Assembly (NCBI RefSeq): GCF_014643175.1
Contig: NZ_BMJH01000002.1
Coordinates: forward strand, 434,001-498,000
Source: Hoyosella rhizosphaerae
GTDB lineage: Bacteria > Actinomycetota > Actinomycetes > Mycobacteriales > Mycobacteriaceae
Reading direction: 5' to 3'
DNA length: 64,000 nt
In this document: positions 1 to 7,171 of the stretch, piece after piece
Position numbering within the stretch: the stretch's first letter is position 1
How the letters are laid out: each line of letters opens with the position of its first letter
Notes under the pieces: generated by a model
Database searches by the model: none
What the model was told of the DNA's origin: nothing
What the model saw: the letters and a program-made list of their open reading frames with translations, nothing else
Translations under genes and position numbers: made by a program

Positions 1-18
1 GGGGATTACGGTAGGTAC

Positions 19-516
19 ATGGAGATTGAAACTTCGCCAGCGGGCCGGGCACTTGTCGTTATCGTGGACGACCGGCACGCACTGGGCGAGCGGCCCGAAA
101 CAATTGGACCGTTGGTCCGTGAACTCCTCACCGAGTCCGGGTTTCACGTCGATGCGATCGTCGCCGTGAATGCCGAGGAGGTAGAGATCCGTAACGCGCT
201 GAACACCGCCGTGATCGGTGGGGTAGACCTCGTTATCTCCATTGGAGGAACGGGCAGTACGGCACGTGACGTCACCCCCGAGGCTACGGATGACATCCTC
301 GATAGGGAATTGCCCGGTGTTGCCGAGGCCATTCGTGCGTCAGGTAGGGCGGACAGTGTCCTCGATGCGGCGTTGTCGCGTGGTCTCGCCGGAGTGTCCG
401 GGAGCACGGTTGTGATCAACTTTGCGTCTTCGCGAGCAGCAGTTCGCGACGGTATGGCGACGATCGGTCCGTTGGTGAGCCATGTACTTGCAGAGCAGAC
501 CGACTTCGAAGGTTAA
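19..516 (+). CDS. moaB2: MogA/MoaB-family molybdopterin-binding protein
   Basis: Predicted cytosolic protein of the MoaB/Mog fold (165 aa), which in characterised members adenylylates molybdopterin before molybdenum insertion. The hallmark is GGTGSTARDVTPEAT near residues 75-90, the family's pterin-binding loop and RDVTPEAT motif. Length is normal for a single-domain Mog protein. No Shine-Dalgarno (SD) sequence is visible before ATG 19; TACGGT lies 6 bases upstream, so the transcript may be leaderless. The stop overlaps the next start as TAATG, so the two genes are probably translationally coupled. Position next to mscL matches Rv0984 (moaB2). No other cofactor gene except the moeA-like glp lies in the window, so its role in cofactor synthesis is inferred from family only. 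Confidence 0.85.
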   Translation: MEIETSPAGRALVVIVDDRHALGERPETIGPLVRELLTESGFHVDAIVAVNAEEVEIRNALNTAVIGGVDLVISIGGTGSTARDVTPEATDDILDRELPGVAEAIRASGRADSVLDAALSRGLAGVSGSTVVINFASSRAAVRDGMATIGPLVSHVLAEQTDFEG

Positions 517-701
517 TGTCGGTGTCCGAGGGCGACAGTAGCGATCCCGAGGTGCAGGAGTCTGAGGCTGCGCGGGAAGAGTCGCGACGAAAAGCGCGTT
601 TAGACGCGATTTTCGGTACGGCATTGCCTGATGACAGCAGCGGGCGGGATAAAGGCCACGACGATAAGTGGTTTCTCGAAAACCGGCCGCCGCACCACTA
701 A
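516..701 (+). CDS. Small acidic protein coupled to moaB2
   Basis: A 61-residue, strongly charged protein whose ATG shares one base with the moaB2 stop (TAATG). The N-terminal half is Glu/Asp/Ser-rich, the middle is basic (REESRRKAR), and the end is WFLENRPPHH. As I recall, short actinobacterial proteins ending in a W-x-x-x-x-RPPH-type tail occur beside moaB2 and mscL, which makes this more than a chance frame. No membrane segment or known domain is seen. Function unknown; coupling suggests a partner or assembly role with the molybdopterin protein, but that is only inferred. Confidence 0.6.
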   Translation: MSVSEGDSSDPEVQESEAAREESRRKARLDAIFGTALPDDSSGRDKGHDDKWFLENRPPHH

Positions 702-764
702 CTCAAATCGCGCCGATGTGGGCTGGAATTAACCTGCAGGACGGCAATCAGCTAGAGAAATGAC

Positions 765-800
765 AATCCCCTCCGCAAGTACCTTGTTGCGGAGGGGATT
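765..800. terminator. Bidirectional terminator between the moaB2 operon and mscL
   Basis: A perfect 14-bp inverted repeat (AATCCCCTCCGCAA, 765-778, against 787-800) with an 8-base loop lies between two convergent genes. It can end transcription from both sides; an A/T-rich flank is present but no long T run. Confidence 0.75.
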
Positions 801-827
801 CTCTGTTTCTCAGTTGTTGACCGAGTA

Positions 828-1238
828 TCAGGGGTTCGAGACGCCGCGCTGGTTGGCGAGGAGGTCACGAATGTCAGTGAGAAGCTCGATGTCGGTGACA
901 CCGGCTTCTTCGTCAGCGATTTGCTCCTTGATGAGCTTCTTCTTGGCGTGAGTGAACGGAACGATCAGCACGAAGTACACCACCGCCGCGAGGATGATGA
1001 AGTTGATGATCGCTGTAATTACCGATCCGATATCGATGAAGGTTGCAGAGACGCCAGGACGGATGAAGAAGCCAAGTCCGTCGATATCAGGGTCTGCGCC
1101 GATGGCCGCGATCAGCGGGTTGACGATGTTCTCAGTAAAGGCCGTAACGATTGCGGTGAACGCTGTACCGATGACAACGGCTACGGCGAGGTCGAGCACG
1201 TTGCCACGCATGAGGAAATCGCGGAAACCTTTGAGCAT
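828..1238 (-). CDS. mscL: Large-conductance mechanosensitive channel MscL
   Basis: Stretch-activated inner-membrane channel that releases solutes on hypo-osmotic shock. The start is set at ATG 1238 because a GGAG lies 8 bases upstream and the protein then begins MLKGFRDFLMRGNVLDLAVAV, the canonical MscL N-terminus; the ATG 12 bases further upstream adds only MEPS and has no SD. The two membrane helices are about residues 12-40 and 68-92, followed by the basic cluster HAKKKLIKE and a C-terminal cytoplasmic helix. At 136 residues the length is normal. It faces the moaB2 operon across a hairpin and is followed upstream by the SAF-domain gene, the order seen in mycobacteria. Confidence 0.93.
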   Translation of the reverse strand: MLKGFRDFLMRGNVLDLAVAVVIGTAFTAIVTAFTENIVNPLIAAIGADPDIDGLGFFIRPGVSATFIDIGSVITAIINFIILAAVVYFVLIVPFTHAKKKLIKEQIADEEAGVTDIELLTDIRDLLANQRGVSNP

Positions 1239-1363
1239 TGAGGGCTCCATTCTGGACAGGCATATACGCCGAAGGGTTGTCGGCGTGAGTTGATCTTAAG
1301 GTATGTCGCGAAGAGTGGGTGAGGTTGATCGTGCGCCTGTCATTCGCGTACGAGGCGGTTACC

Positions 1364-1993
1364 TCAGTGAAGCGTGACAGTAAGCCGATTGTGGGTTGCG
1401 TGGGTGGCGACGTCAATCGCAGTTTCCGGTGTGAGGGCAAGTACCGCAAGCGAATCCGATCGATGATCCCCGTCCGTCACAAACAGGACAGTCGCGGCGT
1501 GGGCCACTATTGTGCCGGGGCCATCGGAGTGCGGCACAGCGACAACATCAACAAGATCGCCCGCTCGGAGGAGTTGCGTGACGCTGGGGTCCGCGAGTCG
1601 CACTGGGACTGCACGACCACCCTTGGTTTGGGTGATGTCGTCGATGATGTGCGGTGTCAGGAGCCGACTTTCGGTGAAAACTTCGCCTTGGCGGATTGGT
1701 GTGACGACTCGTTTGCCGACGGCCTGGTTTACGTCGTTGAGTGTTCCCACCGGCAGGACACTGAGATTCGTGGGGTCAACTCGGACGTCGGCTTCCGTGA
1801 TGAGAGTGCCAGCATCAAGATCAGCGACAGCGACGAGCATATTCGCTGTCCGTGAGGTTGTCGGAACGAGGAAGAGTGCTACGGCGACACCTGCACAGAC
1901 AAGGGCCGCAATGCGACGCGTTGTGTGCGCATGTTCGTGCGCAGCTAATCGAACCGAAGTGAGGCGATCTGCCCAGGCTGAAGAAGTGGCCAC
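1364..1993 (-). CDS. Membrane-anchored SAF-domain protein
   Basis: A 209-residue protein with one membrane segment at about residues 27-45 and an SAF domain (about 50-112, with DLDAGTLITEADVRV and GKRVVTPIRQGEVF). SAF domains occur in pilus-assembly RcpC/CpaB and flagellar P-ring proteins. The GTG at 1993 is preferred because AAGGA lies 6 bases upstream; the frame stays open to 2101, but the extra 36 residues look unlike protein. It sits between fmdB and mscL on the same strand, as its homologue does in related genomes. No pilus genes are nearby, so it is probably an envelope protein of unknown role. Confidence 0.75.
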   Translation of the reverse strand: MATSSAWADRLTSVRLAAHEHAHTTRRIAALVCAGVAVALFLVPTTSRTANMLVAVADLDAGTLITEADVRVDPTNLSVLPVGTLNDVNQAVGKRVVTPIRQGEVFTESRLLTPHIIDDITQTKGGRAVPVRLADPSVTQLLRAGDLVDVVAVPHSDGPGTIVAHAATVLFVTDGDHRSDSLAVLALTPETAIDVATHATHNRLTVTLH

Positions 1994-2123
1994 CGACTGT
2001 CCTTTAGAGCGTGGGTATTGGGGGTGGTCGAAGCCTAGGGCGTATTCGGTGTTGTTTGGTGGCCCAAATCCTTGGCTGTGGATAACACCGTACTGAGCCA
2101 ACTTTGTGGATAAGTGGCCGTTG

Positions 2124-2151
2124 CTGGGGGCTCAATTTTCAGGAGCCCCAG
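2124..2151 (-). terminator. Possible terminator downstream of fmdB
   Basis: CTGGGGGCTC (2124-2133) pairs with GAGCCCCAG (2143-2151) with one bulged G. It follows the fmdB stop on the minus strand. There is no T run, so termination is only likely. Confidence 0.4.
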
Positions 2152-2174
2152 TCGGTTTGTCAGGCGAGCGGGCT

Positions 2175-2465
2175 CTACTTCGTTGACGAAGGTGCCTTCG
2201 GGGCCGGTGTCGAACTCGACTTCTCGGACGAGGATGTTGTGCTGGCCGCCGCGCTTGTCGATGTCGCAGGACTGGTCGACGTTGTGGCCGCCCGGCTGTC
2301 GTTTCGGTAGAAGCCGCTGCCTTTGAACACGATGCCTACGGAGTTGAATACCTTGCGGAGTTTCCCGTCGCATTGGTCGCATTCGGTCAGAGAGTCGTCC
2401 GTGAACGACTGAACAATGTCGAATTGGTGATCACATGCTGTGCACGCATACGAGTAGGTAGGCAT
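2175..2465 (-). CDS. FmdB-family zinc-ribbon protein
   Basis: A 96-residue protein starting MPTYSYACTACDHQF, with a zinc ribbon formed by C8, C11, C29 and C32. The second half is a low-complexity Ser/Thr/Ala tail, usual for actinobacterial FmdB-like proteins. A strong SD, GGAGG, lies 6 bases before ATG 2465. It belongs to the family of Rv0991c, which was described as an oxidation-responsive chaperone-like protein in M. tuberculosis; transfer of that role here is inference. Its neighbours, cyclo-ligase upstream and the SAF gene downstream, match the mycobacterial order. Confidence 0.85.
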   Translation of the reverse strand: MPTYSYACTACDHQFDIVQSFTDDSLTECDQCDGKLRKVFNSVGIVFKGSGFYRNDSRAATTSTSPATSTSAAASTTSSSEKSSSTPAPKAPSSTK

Positions 2466-2528
2466 GGGGAACCTCCAAAGGGGCAGACAAAGGCTATTAG
2501 CACTCTACCGCGATGAGTGCCAAAGGTG

Positions 2529-3134
2529 TTAGTTCGTCGACTTGATAGGCAAAGAAACATACCCTCTACCGGGGGTTATGACTGCATCCATCATCACATC
2601 GTGCTCAGCATAGGGAAGTTCTGGGACGAATTCTTCATCGCGCACTATGGCGACCCGTTGCGCCGCAACCCCAGCCCCGGCGAGCGCCCGGTCGTAATAC
2701 CCTGCACCGCGCCCCAATCGTTCGCCGCTGAACCCGACGCCGAGTGCGGGAACAAAAATCACGCAGCACGATTCGAGAACCTCGACCCCGAGCCGTGGTC
2801 CTGCTGGTTCTAGCAACCCATACGCGCCTCGAACTAAGCGTTGAGGCCCTTGGTATTCAGCCCAGTCCAGAGTGTTCCCCGGTGCCGTCACAGGCAGGAC
2901 AACGCGCATATCGGCCTCATGAAGCGCGTACAGGGCGTCGAGCGAGCCCGGCTCAGTTTGAGTGGCAACGTAGGCGGCAACAGTCGCGCAACCCGTCCGA
3001 TTCCGCGCCTCAAGTGCTGCAGTAACCATGTGCGTCGTGAGCGCTGCGGCGTCGGCGCTACGGTCGGCTTCTGTCAAGGTAGCGCGGGCATGAACGAAGA
3101 ATGTCCGCCACGTTGCCTTGTCGCCGTTTGTCAT
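2529..3134 (-). CDS. 5-formyltetrahydrofolate cyclo-ligase
   Basis: Predicted cytosolic enzyme (201 aa) converting 5-formyltetrahydrofolate to 5,10-methenyltetrahydrofolate with ATP. The family signature PALGVGFSGERLGRGAGYYD lies at residues 129-148. Length is normal for the 5-FTHF cyclo-ligase family. There is no clear SD before ATG 3134. The gene is divergent from galU across about 220 bases, as in M. tuberculosis Rv0992c/Rv0993. I saw no convincing small gene in that spacer. Confidence 0.9.
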   Translation of the reverse strand: MTNGDKATWRTFFVHARATLTEADRSADAAALTTHMVTAALEARNRTGCATVAAYVATQTEPGSLDALYALHEADMRVVLPVTAPGNTLDWAEYQGPQRLVRGAYGLLEPAGPRLGVEVLESCCVIFVPALGVGFSGERLGRGAGYYDRALAGAGVAAQRVAIVRDEEFVPELPYAEHDVMMDAVITPGRGYVSLPIKSTN

Positions 3135-3353
3135 AATTCGTGTTGAACAGCAAGGAACATAAGTGTCACAAGTATCACCTTTACCACGTTAGAGACGATT
3201 ATTGGCCCACACTTCTGTTGAATCAGACATGCGTGTGCCCGAAGGCTTGGATAGAAAAACGCCAAGTAAGCACCGTTGCAAGTAAAGCCGATTTCGAAGC
3301 AGCTAAGTTAAAGTGTGCCCGGATGGCGCACGACAAGAATTACGAGGTGGATG

Positions 3354-4325
3354 ATGACTGAGGCCGACGCGACTCCCGTGCCGCCGTTTCGCACTGCTGT
3401 TGTTCCAGCCGCTGGACTGGGGACGCGTTTCTTGCCCGCCACCAAGACAGTTCCCAAGGAATTGCTACCGCTTGTCGACACTCCTGCAATCGAAGTTGTC
3501 GCGAGCGAAGCAGCCGATGCTGGTGCTGAGCGCCTAGTCATCATCACGTCATTGCAAAAGCAGGGCGTCTTGGCGCACTTTGCGAGCCATTTGGCCCTTG
3601 AAGGAACTCTTGAGGAACGCGGCAAGACAGTCCTCCTCGACAAAGTGCGTCGCGCACCAGCGCTACTCGACGTCCAGGCAGTGGTTCAAGACCAACCGCT
3701 TGGCCTCGGTCACGCAGTGGGATGCGCCGAAAGCGTTCTTGATGACGATGAAGACGACATCGCTGTACTCCTTCCCGATGACCTGGTCCTCCCGACCGGC
3801 GTATTAACAAAAATGGCCGAGGTTCGTGCTCGGTACGGCGGCAGCGTTGTGTGTGCGATCGAAGTTGAGCCCAGCGAAGTATCGTCCTACGGCGTTTTTG
3901 GCGTAGAACCCACCGCTGACCCCGATGAGGCCGACACTGTGCTTCGCGTCACATCCATGGTGGAGAAGCCTGCCCCAGAGGACGCGCCATCAAACTTGGC
4001 CGCAGCAGGTCGGTACATCCTCGATCGGGCCATTTTTGACGCCCTCCGTCGAATAACGCCAGGTGCTGGTGGAGAACTCCAACTCACCGATGCCATAGAG
4101 TTACTGGTCAATGAGGGTCACCCCGTGCACGTGTACGTACACTCAGGAAGTCGACACGACCTTGGAAATCCCGGAGGCTTCCTTAAGGCTGCGGTTGACT
4201 TTGCACTAGACGACGAAGAATACGGGCCGCCGCTCACCGCATGGTTGACGCAACGGCTCGGCCTGCCCATGCTGCCGGGTCTGCTTCCCAATGTGGAAGA
4301 AGACCAGGGGCGTGAGGAGGACTGA
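3354..4325 (+). CDS. galU: UTP-glucose-1-phosphate uridylyltransferase GalU
   Basis: Makes UDP-glucose from UTP and glucose-1-phosphate for trehalose, glycans and cell-envelope sugars. The nucleotide-binding motif GLGTRFLPATKTVPKE lies near residues 21-36, preceded by VVPAA. The frame opens at a GTG at 3315, but GAGG at 3344-3347 places the start at one of the paired ATGs at 3351/3354; 3354 has the better 6-base spacing and gives 323 residues. An acidic C-terminal tail (EEDQGREED) is present. The next gene, glp, starts 18 bases after the stop, so the two are probably cotranscribed. Confidence 0.93.
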   Translation: MTEADATPVPPFRTAVVPAAGLGTRFLPATKTVPKELLPLVDTPAIEVVASEAADAGAERLVIITSLQKQGVLAHFASHLALEGTLEERGKTVLLDKVRRAPALLDVQAVVQDQPLGLGHAVGCAESVLDDDEDDIAVLLPDDLVLPTGVLTKMAEVRARYGGSVVCAIEVEPSEVSSYGVFGVEPTADPDEADTVLRVTSMVEKPAPEDAPSNLAAAGRYILDRAIFDALRRITPGAGGELQLTDAIELLVNEGHPVHVYVHSGSRHDLGNPGGFLKAAVDFALDDEEYGPPLTAWLTQRLGLPMLPGLLPNVEEDQGREED

Positions 4326-4343
4326 CAGGAAGGGGAGGGGTCA

Positions 4344-5594
4344 ATGCGCACGGTCGAGGAACACTTTGCTCGGATAAGGGCAGCGGCCGTCGCACCAGAA
4401 CCGGTTCGTGTGCCAATCATTGAGGCACGCGGATTCGTGTGTGCTGAAGAAGTTGTTGCACGCAGGCCCCTTCCTGGTTTCGATCAAGCTTCAGTCGATG
4501 GGTATGCGGTACGCAGCATCGACGTCGCCGAGGCGGGACCAGATTTCAAAGGCCAGTTCGGTCAACCCGCAGATTTCTCAATGCCGGTCGTGGGTGAAAG
4601 TCGCACTGGTTCTCGGCAGATTCCACGACTGCAACCCAAGCAGGCAGTGCGCATAGAAAGCGGCGCACCACTACCCGCGTTGGCCGACGCAGTTGTGCCC
4701 GTCGAAGACACTGATAGCGACAAGGTGAAGGTGAAAATCTTCCGACCTATCCGCCAAGGAGCAAATATTCGCTCAGCAGGCGACGATGTTCGTGTCGGTG
4801 ACGTCGCGGTAGCTAAGGGCACCACCATTGGGTCGGCCCATGTGGGATTGCTTGCTGCAGTCGGCAAGACGGACATTCTGGTGTACCCGCGCCCTCGTGT
4901 CGCTGTCCTGGCAGTGGGAACAGAATTGGTCGACATCCATACGACTCCCGACGCGGGACAGGTATACGACGTCAATACATACGCGCTAGCGTCGGCGATC
5001 GACGAAGCTGGCGGCGAAGCGTCTCGTGTCGGCATTGTGGAACCACGCGCGGATACGATTCGCTCGACGGTGGCGGACCAACTCGGCAAATGTGACATCT
5101 TGATCGTCACCGGCGGGGTCGGTGGTCGATCATCGGATGTAGTGCAGGAAGCACTGCTCAACTTCGGAAACATTGAAATCAGCCGCGTTGCTATGCACCC
5201 GGGTGGTGTGCAAGGTTTTGGGCGACTAGGCACGCGCAACGTCCCGACATTTCTGCTGCCGGAACTGACGAGCAGCGCACTCGTCGTCTTCGAAGTAATG
5301 GTGCGCCCACTTATCCGTGAACTGCGCGGCTTCGAACGGTTTGCGCGGCATAGAGTTTCCGCGATCACAGTCAACGATTTCCTGTCGGATCCTGATACCA
5401 CCGGGTTTGTTCGAGGCAAACTCATGCGAACCTCACGCGGGGAATACCGAGTGAGGGCGCTGGGTGCAGCCGGGACTGAAAATCGCTTGGTTCACAGCGC
5501 TGACGCCAATTGCCTCATCGTCGTTGAACCAAATGTCACCCACATCGGCGCAGGGGAGACGGTGTCGGTTGAGTTCTTGGCTCAACGCGGGTGA
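4344..5594 (+). CDS. glp: Gephyrin-like MoeA homologue Glp
   Basis: A 416-residue MoeA/gephyrin-fold protein. Its N-terminal domains include the GFDQASVDGYAV motif (about 45-56), followed by the molybdopterin-binding domain (AVLAVGTELVD, about 187-197) and a C-terminal domain. In E. coli MoeA the catalytic loops read GGVSVG-x-x-D, PGKP and LPGNPVS; here they are GGVGGRSSD (257-265, Asp kept), PGGV (286-289) and LPELTSS (305-311), so molybdotransferase activity is doubtful. In C. glutamicum the protein at this position, Glp, is a repurposed molybdotransferase that binds FtsZ and the membrane receptor GlpR. SD GGAGGGG precedes ATG 4344, and the stop overlaps rimJ as GTGA. I infer a division-scaffold role. 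Confidence 0.85.
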   Translation: MRTVEEHFARIRAAAVAPEPVRVPIIEARGFVCAEEVVARRPLPGFDQASVDGYAVRSIDVAEAGPDFKGQFGQPADFSMPVVGESRTGSRQIPRLQPKQAVRIESGAPLPALADAVVPVEDTDSDKVKVKIFRPIRQGANIRSAGDDVRVGDVAVAKGTTIGSAHVGLLAAVGKTDILVYPRPRVAVLAVGTELVDIHTTPDAGQVYDVNTYALASAIDEAGGEASRVGIVEPRADTIRSTVADQLGKCDILIVTGGVGGRSSDVVQEALLNFGNIEISRVAMHPGGVQGFGRLGTRNVPTFLLPELTSSALVVFEVMVRPLIRELRGFERFARHRVSAITVNDFLSDPDTTGFVRGKLMRTSRGEYRVRALGAAGTENRLVHSADANCLIVVEPNVTHIGAGETVSVEFLAQRG

Positions 5595-6220
5595 CTCACC
5601 CAGGATGGCCAGCGACCGTGGGGCCACTCACTACGGGCGCCGGGATTGTCGTACTTAGGCCAATAAAACTGCGTGATGCCCCATCGTGGAGTCGTCTACG
5701 TCGTGACGACGAGGACTACCTGCGTCCGTGGGAACCGAGTGGTGAAGGCGGATGGCTGTCGCGCCATGGCCCAACAAGCTGGTTCAGTGTGTACGGAAAC
5801 CTCCGCTCGGCGGCACATAAAGGACTGATGATGCCGTTTGCCATCGAGTTGAACGGTCAGTTTTGCGGTCAGATTACGGTGGGAAACATCGTCCGTGGCC
5901 AACTCAGTTCGGGATGGATTGGGTATTGGGTTGCGCGTGAAGTATCCGGGCGAGGCGTAGCGACGGCGGCGCTGGCTTTAGGTGTTGACCACGCCTTTTC
6001 CGCAGGTAAGTTGCATCGACTTGAAGCGACTGTGCGCCCAGCAAACTTGGCGAGCCAAAGTGTGTTGCGCAATGTCGGTTTCCGCGAGGAGGGCCTGCTG
6101 CGCAGGTACCTGCACGTTGACGGAGACTGGCGTGACCACAAACTTGTTGCGCTACTCGCAGATGAGTTTCCTGACAGTGCGGTGGCGCGTCTTGTGCGCT
6201 CCGGACGAGCGACTTGGTGA
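5591..6220 (+). CDS. rimJ: RimJ-type GNAT N-acetyltransferase
   Basis: GNAT-fold acetyltransferase (209 aa) of the RimJ/RimL group, which acetylates protein N-termini, typically a ribosomal protein. Visible features are VLRPIKLRDAPSWSRLR at the N-terminus, the acetyl-CoA loop region REVSGRGVATAAL (about 120-132) and the terminal motif VLRNVGFREEGLLRRY. The GTG at 5591 overlaps the glp stop by four bases (GTGA), pointing to translational coupling. Its place between glp and glpR is conserved as Rv0994-Rv0996. A link to cell division is not shown by the sequence. Confidence 0.85.
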   Translation: MTHPGWPATVGPLTTGAGIVVLRPIKLRDAPSWSRLRRDDEDYLRPWEPSGEGGWLSRHGPTSWFSVYGNLRSAAHKGLMMPFAIELNGQFCGQITVGNIVRGQLSSGWIGYWVAREVSGRGVATAALALGVDHAFSAGKLHRLEATVRPANLASQSVLRNVGFREEGLLRRYLHVDGDWRDHKLVALLADEFPDSAVARLVRSGRATW

Positions 6221-6317
6221 AACTGATCGCAACTGCGTCGGCGCGTCGCCCGTTATCTTTCGGTGATCAGACCTAGCCTAATTCGTATACAGCTTCGAGG
6301 AAGGAGCCCCCGGGACG

Positions 6318-7037
6318 ATGCCGAATTCATTTCTCTGGTTGGGGCTCGTTGCCCTCAGCTTCTTTGTTCTTGTGCCGATGATGGTCAATTTGAGTGAACC
6401 AATCTTTCGTGTTGGCGACCGAGTGGTGGGCACTCGTGTGCTTCACCATGGGGGAGCGCGTTTGCGTCCAACGCGCCAGTTGCTGTCCTCCGGTTTACCC
6501 ATCGACGGTACGGAATTTGCTCGAATCGAATTGAATGTAAGTTACGGGGAGGACCAGGTGGGAATGCGCCGAAACGATAATGAATCAGGGTTCGCTTCTG
6601 GTCCGGACCTGGCAGCGAATGCGGACGGTGAGCAAGCTGTTGACGCCGCAGCGCGTCGCAGAGGTCGGGGTGGCTATGACCCCGAAGCGGATGCGTTGGC
6701 AAGCGCAGCACGGTACGCATTGCGTCAGCGGATCGTGATTGGTCTCGCTGCAACGATCGTGCTGTCAGCTGTGGTCGCCATCATCTTCATCCCCGCATTC
6801 TGGTACGTGAGTGGTTTCGCGACCGTAAGCCTTGCTGGCTACCTGGTGTACTTGCGGACCCAGGTCCGGATCGAACGCGACATCCGAGAGCGCCGCATGT
6901 CGCGACTACGGGGTGAACGCGGCTCCCGTTCGGCAGTGGGCGGCAGAGGCGACCACTTCGATTCTGACCACATCCCATTTGATGACGAAGACCCCGAGTT
7001 TGAGCACATGGACGAGTACAACGTGAGTGGCCGCTAA
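6318..7037 (+). CDS. glpR: Glp receptor GlpR-like membrane protein
   Basis: A 239-residue membrane protein with helices at about residues 4-24, 139-159 and 161-179. A central polar region separates the first helix from the others, and a basic juxtamembrane stretch (RTQVRIERDIRERRMSR) precedes a highly charged tail ending in a Glu/Asp-rich segment. This architecture and the position after glp-rimJ match GlpR of C. glutamicum, the membrane partner of Glp at the septum (Rv0996 position in M. tuberculosis, related to SepX of Streptomyces). A GGAAGGAG lies 11 bases before ATG 6318, a little far. About 97 bases separate it from rimJ, so it may have its own promoter. The role is inferred from synteny and topology. 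Confidence 0.8.
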   Translation: MPNSFLWLGLVALSFFVLVPMMVNLSEPIFRVGDRVVGTRVLHHGGARLRPTRQLLSSGLPIDGTEFARIELNVSYGEDQVGMRRNDNESGFASGPDLAANADGEQAVDAAARRRGRGGYDPEADALASAARYALRQRIVIGLAATIVLSAVVAIIFIPAFWYVSGFATVSLAGYLVYLRTQVRIERDIRERRMSRLRGERGSRSAVGGRGDHFDSDHIPFDDEDPEFEHMDEYNVSGR

Positions 7038-7092
7038 ACCGCAGCAACACTCTCGACTCAAGTGTGATCGAGGCGATGATTACATCAGTGAC

Positions 7093-7104
7093 GTGACGCG
7101 TCAC
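7093..7104. promoter_or_regulatory. Palindrome upstream of the acyltransferase gene
   Basis: GTGACGCGTCAC is a perfect 12-base palindrome, preceded by another GTGAC at 7089. It lies 68 bases before the acyltransferase start and could be an operator for a dimeric repressor. No regulator gene is adjacent. Confidence 0.35.
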
Positions 7105-7171
7105 ACAGAAATAACCGACAGGTCATCGTCGGGCAGTATGCCGGAAACATGCGCGGAGAACACTTGGTTGC

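Noticed and set aside
1319-1855. 178-residue plus-strand frame
   Set aside because: Antisense to the SAF-domain gene and without protein-like motifs.
3140-3361. 73-residue open frame between the cyclo-ligase gene and galU
   Set aside because: No SD, odd composition, and it covers the galU SD and start.
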